64,000 nt of DNA from CAVQGZ01 sp963714455 (lineage in GTDB: Bacteria; Actinomycetota; Actinomycetes; Jiangellales; Jiangellaceae), in assembly GCA_963714455.1 (NCBI GenBank), contig CAVQON010000014.1, forward strand, positions 1-64,000, written 5' to 3'. Shown here piece after piece: positions 56,761-64,000 of this stretch. Every line of letters begins with the position of its first letter. Position 1 is the stretch's first letter. The translations under genes were made by a program, and so were the position numbers. The notes under the pieces were generated by a model that had not been told where the DNA came from, did no database searches, and saw only the letters and a program-made list of their open reading frames with translations.

Positions 56761-59649
56761 GTGCCTCGCCGTACCCCTGAACCTGTCGCGCCGTCCCGTC
56801 CGCCGGCCGATCGGCTGGTGGTCCGCGGCGCTCGCGAGCACAACCTCAAGGACGTGTCGCTCGACCTGCCGCGCGACGCGTTCATCGTTTTCACCGGGCT
56901 CTCCGGGTCGGGCAAGTCGAGCCTCGCCTTCGACACGATCTTCGCCGAGGGCCAACGCCGCTACGTCGAGTCGTTGTCGGCCTACGCCCGCCAGTTCTTG
57001 GGGCAGATGGACAAGCCCGACGTCGACTTCATCGAGGGCCTGTCCCCGGCGGTGTCGATCGACCAGAAGTCCACGTCCCGCAACCCCCGGTCGACCGTCG
57101 GCACCATCACCGAGGTCTACGACTACCTGCGGCTGCTGTACGCGCGCGCCGGACGGCCGCACTGCCCGGTGGGCGGCGAGCCCATCAGCCGGCAGAGCCC
57201 CCAGCAGATCGTCGACCGCATCCTGGAGATGCCGGAGGGCACCAAGTTCCAGGTGCTGGCCCCCGTGGTCCGCGAGCGCAAGGGCGAGTACGTCGACCTC
57301 TTCCGCACGCTCGCCTCGCAGGGATACGCCCGAGCACGGGTGGACGGCACCGTGTACCCCCTCGGCGAGGTGCCGACGCTGAAGAAGCAGGAGAAGCACT
57401 CGATCGAGGTCGTGGTCGACCGGCTCGTCGCGCGTCCACGCGCCAAGCAACGCATCACCGACTCCATCGAGACCGCCCTTCGGCTGGCCGGTGGCATCGT
57501 CGTGCTCGAGATGGTCGACCTGCCGGCGGACGACCCTGGGCGCGAGCGGATGTTCTCCGAGCACCTCGCCTGTCTCGAGCACGACATCTCGTTCGAGGAG
57601 CCCCAGCCGAGGTCGTTCTCGTTCAACTCCCCGTTCGGCGCGTGCCCGGCGTGCTCGGGCCTGGGCACCCGCATGGAGGTCGACCCCGACCTGGTCGTCC
57701 CCGACCCGTCCATGACGCTGCGCGACGGAGCGCTGGCCCCCTGGGGCTCGGGGCACACGACGGAGTACTTCTTCCGCCAGGTCACCGCGCTCGCCGAGCA
57801 CCTCGGGTTCAGCGTCGACGAGCCGTTCGCCGACCTGACCGCCGATGCGCGCAAAGCCGTGCTCTTCGGGTACCCCATGCCCATCCACGTCCAGTACACG
57901 AACCGGTACGGGCGCTCGCGTGCCTACGACACCACCTACGAGGGCGTCGTGCCGTTCGTGGAGCGACGCCACCGCGAGGCCGAGAGCGACGCCAGCCGTG
58001 AGCGGTACGCCGGCTTCATGCGCGAGGTGCCCTGCCTCGCCTGCCACGGCAGCCGGCTGAAGCCCGAGGTGCTCGCCGTCACGCTCGGGGGGCGGTCGAT
58101 CGCCGAGGTCGCCGCGATGCCGATCGGGGAGTGCCAGCACTTCTTGGCCGATCTCGAGCTCAGCCCGCGTGAGGCACAGATCGCCGCCCGGGTGCTCAAG
58201 GAGGTCAACGAGCGACTGCGGTTCTTGGTCGATGTCGGGTTGCACTACCTGACCCTCGACCGCCCGGCCGCCACGCTCGCCGGCGGTGAGGCTCAGCGCA
58301 TCAGGCTGGCCACTCAGATCGGCTCCGGGCTGGTCGGTGTGCTGTACGTGCTGGACGAGCCGAGCATCGGCCTTCACCAGCGCGACAACCGACGCCTGAT
58401 CGAGACGCTCGTGCGGCTTCGCGACCTCGGCAACACGCTCATCGTGGTCGAGCACGACGAAGACACCATCCGCACGGCCGACTGGGTGGTCGACATAGGA
58501 CCGGGGGCCGGCGAGCACGGCGGGCAGATCGTCGTGTCCGGGCCGGTGGCCGAGCTCGAGGCGAGTCGCGACTCCATCACCGGCGCCTACGTGTCCGGCC
58601 GTCGGCGCATCGAGGTACCGGCCGTGCGCCGACCTGTCGACCCCGCGCGCACCCTGACGATCGTCGAGGCCTACGAGCACAACCTTGCCGACGTCAGCGT
58701 CGACATCCCGCTCGGCTGCTTCGTCGCTGTCACCGGGGTGAGCGGGTCGGGCAAGTCCACCCTGGTCAACGACGTCCTCTACAACGCGCTCGCCCGTCAG
58801 ATCTACAAGGCGCGCACCGTTCCCGGCCGGCACCGACGCATCGAGGGGCTCACCCACGTCGACAAGGTCGTGCACGTCGACCAGTCGCCCATCGGTCGTA
58901 CGCCGCGCTCGAACCCGGCCACCTACACCGGGGTGTTCGACCACGTGCGGCGGTTGTTCGCCGAGACCGAAGAGGCGAAGATCCGCGGCTACCAGCCGGG
59001 TCGCTTCTCGTTCAACGTCAAGGGCGGACGCTGCGAGTCGTGCTCCGGCGACGGGACGATCAAGATCGAGATGAACTTCCTGCCCGACGTCTACGTGCCG
59101 TGCGAGGTGTGCCACGGCGCCCGGTACAACCGAGAGACGCTCGAGGTGCACTTCAAGGGCAAGACCATCGCCGAGGTTCTCGACATGCCGATCGAGGAGG
59201 GCCTGGAGTTCTTCTCCGCCTTCGCCCCGATCGCCCGGCATCTACGCACGCTCGTGGACGTGGGTCTGGGCTACGTGCGGCTCGGCCAGCCCGCCCCCAC
59301 GCTGTCCGGCGGCGAGGCCCAACGGGTCAAGCTCGCCTCCGAGCTGCAGAAGCGCTCGACCGGACGCACCGTCTACGTGCTGGACGAGCCCACCACCGGG
59401 CTTCACTTCGAGGACGTCCGCAAGCTCATCGACGTGCTGCAGGGTCTGGTCGACAAGGGCAACAGCGTGCTCGTCATCGAGCACAACCTCGACGTCGTCA
59501 AGACCGCGGACTGGGTGATCGACCTCGGGCCGGAGGGCGGTTCCGGGGGCGGGACGATCGTGGCGCAAGGAACTCCCGAGCACGTCGCCACGGTGCCGGG
59601 CAGCCACACCGGCCAGTTCCTCACCGGGGTGCTGGCGGCCGGCCGCTGA
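56761..59649 (+). CDS. uvrA: excinuclease ABC subunit A
   Basis: Damage-recognition ATPase of nucleotide excision repair. 962 residues with two ABC modules: Walker A VFTGLSGSGKSSLAF and GVSGSGKSTLVND, signatures LAGGEAQRIRLA and LSGGEAQRVKLA, Walker B YVLDEPSIGLHQRDN and YVLDEPTTGLHFED. Zinc sites are C-x2-C pairs in FGACPACSG, CLACHG, and the DNA-binding finger CESCSGDG...CEVCHGARYN. GTG 56761 is used; GTG 56713, overlapping the HNH stop, would add 16 poorly conserved residues. Confidence 0.98.
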   Translation: MPRRTPEPVAPSRPPADRLVVRGAREHNLKDVSLDLPRDAFIVFTGLSGSGKSSLAFDTIFAEGQRRYVESLSAYARQFLGQMDKPDVDFIEGLSPAVSIDQKSTSRNPRSTVGTITEVYDYLRLLYARAGRPHCPVGGEPISRQSPQQIVDRILEMPEGTKFQVLAPVVRERKGEYVDLFRTLASQGYARARVDGTVYPLGEVPTLKKQEKHSIEVVVDRLVARPRAKQRITDSIETALRLAGGIVVLEMVDLPADDPGRERMFSEHLACLEHDISFEEPQPRSFSFNSPFGACPACSGLGTRMEVDPDLVVPDPSMTLRDGALAPWGSGHTTEYFFRQVTALAEHLGFSVDEPFADLTADARKAVLFGYPMPIHVQYTNRYGRSRAYDTTYEGVVPFVERRHREAESDASRERYAGFMREVPCLACHGSRLKPEVLAVTLGGRSIAEVAAMPIGECQHFLADLELSPREAQIAARVLKEVNERLRFLVDVGLHYLTLDRPAATLAGGEAQRIRLATQIGSGLVGVLYVLDEPSIGLHQRDNRRLIETLVRLRDLGNTLIVVEHDEDTIRTADWVVDIGPGAGEHGGQIVVSGPVAELEASRDSITGAYVSGRRRIEVPAVRRPVDPARTLTIVEAYEHNLADVSVDIPLGCFVAVTGVSGSGKSTLVNDVLYNALARQIYKARTVPGRHRRIEGLTHVDKVVHVDQSPIGRTPRSNPATYTGVFDHVRRLFAETEEAKIRGYQPGRFSFNVKGGRCESCSGDGTIKIEMNFLPDVYVPCEVCHGARYNRETLEVHFKGKTIAEVLDMPIEEGLEFFSAFAPIARHLRTLVDVGLGYVRLGQPAPTLSGGEAQRVKLASELQKRSTGRTVYVLDEPTTGLHFEDVRKLIDVLQGLVDKGNSVLVIEHNLDVVKTADWVIDLGPEGGSGGGTIVAQGTPEHVATVPGSHTGQFLTGVLAAGR

Positions 59650-59713
59650 CTGCGCAACGAACGAGGTGGGGAGTCGGCACGCCGACGAGGGCGGGCAGTG
59701 GCACGCTAGGCCC

Positions 59714-60175
59714 ATGACAGCGCGATCCATCACCCGCCGAACCGTCCTCGGAGGAGCCGCCGCCGTCGGCGGTGCAGCCGTCCTCGCCGCGTGCGGTACC
59801 AGTGACGACACGGCCGACACCCCGGACACCCCCGTGGACGAGACCGACGCCGCCGCCGACACGACCGAGGGTGACGCCACCGCCGGCGAGGAGCCCCTCG
59901 TGGCGGTCGGCGACGTCCCCGTCGGTGGTGGCGTGATCCTCGGCGTCGCCAAGGTGGTCGTCACCCAGCCCACCGAGGGCGACTTCAAGGGGTTCTCGAG
60001 CACCTGCACGCACCAGGGCTGCCAGGTCTCGTCGGTCAGCACCGACGCCATCACCTGTGCCTGCCACAACTCGACGTTCTCCATCGAGGACGGCTCGGTG
60101 CTCGGCGGTCCAGCCACCGCCCCGTTGCCGTCGGTGCCCGTCGCCGTGGACGGCGACCAGGTGGTGCCTGCCTGA
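59714..60175 (+). CDS. Tat-exported Rieske [2Fe-2S] lipoprotein
   Basis: 153 residues: twin-arginine signal SITRRTVLGG, a lipobox-like AVLAACG (Cys about 27), an acidic Asp/Thr linker (about 28-58), and a Rieske domain with ligands in CTHQGC and CACHNSTF (two Cys and two His; the usual second motif is CPCHGS). Predicted to be a membrane-tethered electron carrier outside the cell. Partner oxidase or oxygenase is not encoded nearby. ATG 59714 is the only start that leaves the twin arginines near the N-terminus. Confidence 0.9.
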   Translation: MTARSITRRTVLGGAAAVGGAAVLAACGTSDDTADTPDTPVDETDAAADTTEGDATAGEEPLVAVGDVPVGGGVILGVAKVVVTQPTEGDFKGFSSTCTHQGCQVSSVSTDAITCACHNSTFSIEDGSVLGGPATAPLPSVPVAVDGDQVVPA

Positions 60176-60220
60176 GCGTGCTGCTCCCACGGCACGTCCC
60201 TGCGCCACCCGTGACCCGGC

Positions 60221-62236
60221 GTGGCTGACCCGTCCAGCTACCGGCCCTCGCCGGGGTCGATCCCCGACGCCCCCGGCGTGTACCGGTTCTTCGACCCCGA
60301 CGGTCGCGTCGTCTACGTCGGCAAGGCCAAGAGCCTGCGCTCGCGGCTCGGGTCGTACTTCGCCGACCTGGCCGCCCTGCACCCGCGCACCCAGGCGATG
60401 GTGTCTGCCGCCGCCCGCGTCGACTGGACGCTGGTCGGCAACGAGGTCGAGGCCCTGCAGCTGGAGTACTCCTGGATCAAGGAGTTCGACCCGCGGTTCA
60501 ACGTCCGCTACCGCGACGACAAGTCCTACCCGTACCTCGCCGTCACCGTGGGTGAGGAGTACCCGCGCGTGCTCGTCATGCGCGGGGCCAAGCGCAAGGG
60601 CGTGCGCTACTTCGGGCCCTACTCCCACGCCTGGGCCATCCGCGAGACGCTCGACCAGGTGCTCCGGGTCTTCCCCGTGCGCACCTGCTCGTCCGGCGTC
60701 TTTCGGCGCGCGGGCCAGGTCGGCCGTCCGTGCCTGCTCGGATACATCGGCAAGTGCTCCGCCCCGTGCGTCGACCGCGTGTCGGCGCAGGAGCACCGAG
60801 CGCTGGTGGACGACTTCGTCGCCTTCATGGAGGGGCGCACGGCCGGCTTCTTGAAGCGCCTGCGCGCCGACATGGCCTCGGCGGCGCAGGCCCAGGAGTA
60901 CGAACGCGCCGCCCGCCTGCGTGACGACATCGTCGCCCTGGAACGAGCGCTGGAGAAGAACGCCGTCGTGCTCGGTGACGGCACCGACGCCGACGTCGTG
61001 GCCCTCGCCGAAGACCCGCTCGAGGTTGCCGTCCAGGTCTTCCACGTGCGCGGCGGACGCGTGCGCGGGCAGCGCGGCTGGGTCGCCGACCGCACCGACG
61101 ATGCCGACCTCGGCGACCTCGTCGAGCGCTTCTTGCTGCAGATGTACTCCGAGGTCGACCCGGGCGCCGTCCCGCGACTGGTGCTCGTGCCCGCCTTGCC
61201 GGGCGACCCGGACGAGACGGCGGCACTCGCCGACGTCCTCACCGCCCACCGCGGCGGTCGGGTCGACCTTCGTATCCCGGTGCGCGGCGACAAGAAGGCG
61301 CTGCTGGAGACCGTCGCCCAGAACGCCGGGCAGACCCTCGCGTTGCACAAGACCCGACGGGCGAGCGACCTCACCACCCGAAGCCGGGCGCTCGAGGAGA
61401 TCCAGCAGGCGCTCGACCTGCCGGAGGCGCCGCTTCGGATGGAGTGTGTCGACGTCTCCCACCTGATGGGCGACGCCGTCGTCGCCTCGCTCGTCGTCTT
61501 CGAGGACGGCCTGCCGCGCAAGGCGGAGTACCGCCGGTTCGAGGTCAAGTCCGCCGGCGGGCGTGCCTCGGACGTGGAGGCGATCGCTGAGGTCGTGACG
61601 CGCCGGTTCCGCCGCTACCTCGAGGAGCGCGAGGCCGTCGCCGAGGTCGAGAGCGCGGTGGAGTCGACCTCGGAGACCGGCCCGGACGTCGACGTGGTCG
61701 CCGCGGCGCTCGACCCCACCACCGGTCGTCCGCGACGGTTCGCCTACGCGCCCTCGCTGCTGGTCGTCGACGGCGGGCAGGCCCAGGTGAACGCCGCGGC
61801 ATCGGCACTGGCCGACCTCGGTATCGACAGCGGCCCCGGCGGGGTGGCGATCGCAGGCCTGGCCAAACGGCTCGAAGAGGTGTGGCTGCCCGGCGAGCCC
61901 GACCCGGTGATCCTGCCGCGCACCAGCGAGGGCCTGTACCTGCTGCAGCGGCTGCGCGACGAGGCGCACCGCTTCGCCATCACCTACCACCGCAGCAAGC
62001 GTCGCAAGTCGGCCGTGGCCAGCGTCCTTGACGACGTCCCCGGACTCGGCGACGTGCGCCGACAGGCGCTGCTGCGCCACTTCGGGTCGGTGAAGCGGCT
62101 ACGGTCGGCATCGGCAGAGCAGATCGCGCAGGTGCGGGGTATCGGCCCGGTCCTGGCCGAGGGCATCGTCGAGGCGTTGGCCGCAGACCGGGCGTCCCCG
62201 GCGGTCAACGTCACGACTGGTGAGATGCTCGGCTGA
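60221..62236 (+). CDS. uvrC: excinuclease ABC subunit C
   Basis: Dual-incision nuclease of nucleotide excision repair. 671 residues: GIY-YIG domain (about 18-95; GVYRFFDPDGRVVYVGKAKSLRSRLGSYF) for the 3' cut, Cys cluster (CSSGVFRRAG..CLLGYIGKCSAPC), UVR domain (AQEYERAARLRDDIVALE), RNase H-like domain for the 5' cut (MECVDVSHLMG, VVDGGQAQVNAA), and tandem helix-hairpin-helix (VPGLGDVRRQALLRHFGSVKRLRSAS). An Asp/Glu/Val-rich insertion lies near 475-500. GTG start, weak ribosome binding site. Confidence 0.98.
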   Translation: MADPSSYRPSPGSIPDAPGVYRFFDPDGRVVYVGKAKSLRSRLGSYFADLAALHPRTQAMVSAAARVDWTLVGNEVEALQLEYSWIKEFDPRFNVRYRDDKSYPYLAVTVGEEYPRVLVMRGAKRKGVRYFGPYSHAWAIRETLDQVLRVFPVRTCSSGVFRRAGQVGRPCLLGYIGKCSAPCVDRVSAQEHRALVDDFVAFMEGRTAGFLKRLRADMASAAQAQEYERAARLRDDIVALERALEKNAVVLGDGTDADVVALAEDPLEVAVQVFHVRGGRVRGQRGWVADRTDDADLGDLVERFLLQMYSEVDPGAVPRLVLVPALPGDPDETAALADVLTAHRGGRVDLRIPVRGDKKALLETVAQNAGQTLALHKTRRASDLTTRSRALEEIQQALDLPEAPLRMECVDVSHLMGDAVVASLVVFEDGLPRKAEYRRFEVKSAGGRASDVEAIAEVVTRRFRRYLEEREAVAEVESAVESTSETGPDVDVVAAALDPTTGRPRRFAYAPSLLVVDGGQAQVNAAASALADLGIDSGPGGVAIAGLAKRLEEVWLPGEPDPVILPRTSEGLYLLQRLRDEAHRFAITYHRSKRRKSAVASVLDDVPGLGDVRRQALLRHFGSVKRLRSASAEQIAQVRGIGPVLAEGIVEALAADRASPAVNVTTGEMLG

Positions 62237-62298
62237 GGCGAGCGAACGGGGCGCCGACCGGCGGCCCGCGCATCCACCGAGGGGAGCGAGGAGGGGTT

Positions 62299-63165
62299 GT
62301 GCCGTTCCAACCCGCGCGAGGCACCGATCTTCTGGTGATCACCGGCATGTCCGGGGCCGGCAAGTCCGCTGTGGCGAACGTGCTCGAAGACCTGGGCTGG
62401 TGGGTGGTCGACAACATCCCGCCACGCCTGCTGCCCCAGCTCGTCGAGACCGTCGGCACCCACGGCGCGAAGCTCGCCATCGTCGCCGACGTGCGGGGCG
62501 GTGAGCTGTTCGCCGAGCTGGACGACGCGGTGCGCGCGGCCACCAACCCCGACCGTCGCCCCACCGTGCTCTTTCTCGAGGCGTCCGACGAGGTGCTGGT
62601 GCGCCGCTTCGAGAGCGCTCGCCGCCCGCACCCGCTGCAGGGCGAGGGGCGCATCCTCGACGGCATCGTCGCCGAGCGGCAGGTGCTGTCCGCCCTGCGC
62701 TCGGGCGCCGACCTCGTGGTCGACACCTCCAGCCTGACCATCCACCAGCTCGGTCACCGGGTGCGGGCCGCCTTCGCCGACGAGGTCGAGACGCTGCGCG
62801 TCATCGTCTTGTCGTTCGGGTTCAAGTACGGCATCCCGGTGGACGCCGACCTCGTCGCCGACCTGCGCTTCTTGCCGAACCCCTTCTGGGTGCCCGAGCT
62901 GCGTCCGCACACCGGGCGCGATGCCACGGTGCGCGACTACGTGCTCGGTCAGGAGCGGGCCGGCGCCTTCCTGGCCGCGTACACCGACGTGCTCGACACC
63001 GTCCTGCCCGGCTACCTGGCCGAGGGCAAGCGCTTCGCCACCCTGGCCGTGGGCTGCACCGGGGGCAAGCACCGCAGCGTCGCCGTCGCCGACGAGCTCA
63101 CCCGCATCCTCACCGAGAAGGGGTACGTGGCCCACGCCGTCCATCGCGACCTCGGCCGCGAGTGA
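62299..63165 (+). CDS. rapZ: RapZ/YvcJ-family nucleotide-binding protein
   Basis: 288 residues: Walker A VITGMSGAGKSAVANVLED, IVADVRGG, and the conserved C-terminal domain SFGFKYGIPVDADLVADLRFLPNPF, YLAEGKRFATLAVGCTGGKHRSV. In E. coli RapZ controls glmS through small RNA; in Gram-positives YvcJ has NTPase activity and an unclear role. The rapZ-yvcK(-whiA) order downstream of uvrC is standard in actinomycetes. Strong site GAGGAGGGG precedes the GTG. Stop overlaps the yvcK start. Confidence 0.96.
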   Translation: MPFQPARGTDLLVITGMSGAGKSAVANVLEDLGWWVVDNIPPRLLPQLVETVGTHGAKLAIVADVRGGELFAELDDAVRAATNPDRRPTVLFLEASDEVLVRRFESARRPHPLQGEGRILDGIVAERQVLSALRSGADLVVDTSSLTIHQLGHRVRAAFADEVETLRVIVLSFGFKYGIPVDADLVADLRFLPNPFWVPELRPHTGRDATVRDYVLGQERAGAFLAAYTDVLDTVLPGYLAEGKRFATLAVGCTGGKHRSVAVADELTRILTEKGYVAHAVHRDLGRE

Positions 63166-64000
63166 GCACCATGTCCTCCGACGCCCTGCCCGGCCGCGGC
63201 CACCCCGCGGGACCGGCCGTCGTCGCGCTCGGCGGCGGCCATGGCCTGGCGGCATCCCTCTCGTCGCTTCGCCGGCTCACCGACGACCTCACCGCGGTGG
63301 TCACCGTGGCCGACAACGGTGGGTCGAGCGGACGCATCCGCGACCAGTACGACGTGCTGCCGCCCGGAGACCTGCGCATGGCCCTGGCTGCGCTCTGCGG
63401 GGACGACGACTGGGGTCAGACCTGGGCGCAGGTGCTGCAGCACCGCTTTGCCGGCGACGGCGACCTCTGCGGCCACGCGCTGGGCAACCTGCTGATCGCC
63501 GCCGTCTGGCAGCGCCTCGGCGACCCGGTCGCCGGCCTCGACCTCGTGGGCGCCCTGCTGCGCTCGCACGGGCGCGTCCTGCCGATGTCGACTGAGCCGC
63601 TGAGCCTGCGGGCGCTCGTCGCCGCCGGCGCGCACGAGCCGCCGCGCGAGGTCGTCGGGCAGGTGCAGGTGGCCACCACCCCGGGCAACGTCGTGGACGT
63701 CTCCCTGGTGCCGAACGACCCGCCGGCCTGCCCGGACGCCGTGAAGGCCGTCCTGGACGCCGACCTCGTGGTGCTCGGACCTGGCTCGTGGTTCAGCTCG
63801 GTCATCCCGCACCTGCTGGTGCCGGAGCTCGCCCAGGCGGTGTCGACCACGTCGGCCACCCGGCTCGTGCTTCTCAACCTGCGCTCGGCCACCCCGGAGA
63901 CCGAGCAGTACGCACCGCACGACCTGCTGGACGTGCTGGGGCAGTACGCGCCGGGCCTCGGCGTGGACGTCGTGCTCGCCGACGACGCCTCGGTTCTCGA
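63162..64000 (+). CDS. yvcK: YvcK/CofD-like protein, N-terminal part (cut by window end)
   Basis: The frame is open to the window edge; 279 residues are visible. Motifs of the YvcK/GluP family: VVALGGGHGLAASLSSLRRL (nucleotide-sugar site), TVADNGGSSGRIR, LPPGDLRMALAAL, CGHALGNLLIA, VLGPGSWFSSVIPHLLV. The family binds UDP-sugars and governs the carbon flow into peptidoglycan during gluconeogenic growth. The GTG 63162 overlaps the rapZ stop by four bases; ATG 63171, in the same frame, is the alternative. Confidence 0.94.
   Translation, partial: MSTMSSDALPGRGHPAGPAVVALGGGHGLAASLSSLRRLTDDLTAVVTVADNGGSSGRIRDQYDVLPPGDLRMALAALCGDDDWGQTWAQVLQHRFAGDGDLCGHALGNLLIAAVWQRLGDPVAGLDLVGALLRSHGRVLPMSTEPLSLRALVAAGAHEPPREVVGQVQVATTPGNVVDVSLVPNDPPACPDAVKAVLDADLVVLGPGSWFSSVIPHLLVPELAQAVSTTSATRLVLLNLRSATPETEQYAPHDLLDVLGQYAPGLGVDVVLADDASVL

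Noticed and set aside
56755..59241. 828-codon minus-strand frame opposite uvrA
   Set aside because: Same shadow effect; uvrA has every motif of its family on the plus strand.
59621..62080. 819-codon minus-strand frame opposite uvrC
   Set aside because: No family motifs; composition mirrors the uvrC coding strand.

Overview
The window is bacterial chromosome from a high-GC Gram-positive, almost certainly an actinomycete (Actinomycetota). The evidence is family-level: a Trp-operon-associated membrane protein and an HGxxPAAW protein next to trp genes, an ANTAR response regulator beside pyk, a maleylpyruvate isomerase family protein of the mycothiol-dependent type, a DUF222/13E12-type HNH endonuclease with a LexA-type SOS box, GTG starts in bulk, and many genes whose start codon lies 6-8 bases after a TANNNT -10 box (leaderless transcription). 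I do not assign a genus. I see no prophage, insertion sequence, CRISPR array or conjugative module; most of the window is vertically inherited core genome.

Layout. 1-6183: end of a tryptophan cluster (Trp-associated membrane protein, HGxxPAAW protein, a two-component system, a DUF2752 protein, trpC-trpB-trpA). 6184-6418: a repeat-rich gap with a large hairpin and 30-bp tandem repeats. 6419-14892: a DsbA-like thioredoxin, gltB-gltD, pyk. 14903-17785: tRNA-Leu(CAA), ANTAR regulator, NatAB-type ABC exporter. 17741-23068: an uncharacterised nuclease-like protein and a PspC/LiaF-type envelope-stress signalling island with its own histidine kinase and LuxR-type regulator. 23144-30113: two branched-chain-type solute-binding lipoproteins facing a livH-livM-livG-livF operon. 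30223-33444: thioesterase and polA. 33636-42276: a cassette of a small membrane protein, an MMPL transporter and two paralogous xxxLxxG-repeat (YhgE-like) secreted/anchored proteins. 42281-48475: CaCA antiporter, rpsA, assorted membrane proteins, an acyl-CoA synthetase, a lipoprotein. 48472-64000: coaE, uvrB, TerC, MBL hydrolase, HNH endonuclease, uvrA, a Rieske lipoprotein, uvrC, rapZ and the start of yvcK.

Three genes are disrupted by small indels while their protein sequence remains recognisable on both sides: polA (one frameshift at the nuclease/Klenow boundary), the first YhgE-like paralogue (many frameshifts) and a DUF308/HdeD-like gene (about six). At several sites the reading frame is restored by adding back one of two identical adjacent bases, so sequence error is a serious alternative to real gene decay.

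The least explained parts, and the best places to look for new biology, are the MMPL/YhgE-like cassette with its CTGTTACA-N4-TGTAACAG dyad and helically phased repeats, the ExQ nuclease-like protein at 17741-18475, the LivH protein with an extracytoplasmic domain fused to its front, and the large palindromes at 6254-6309 and 25876-25915.
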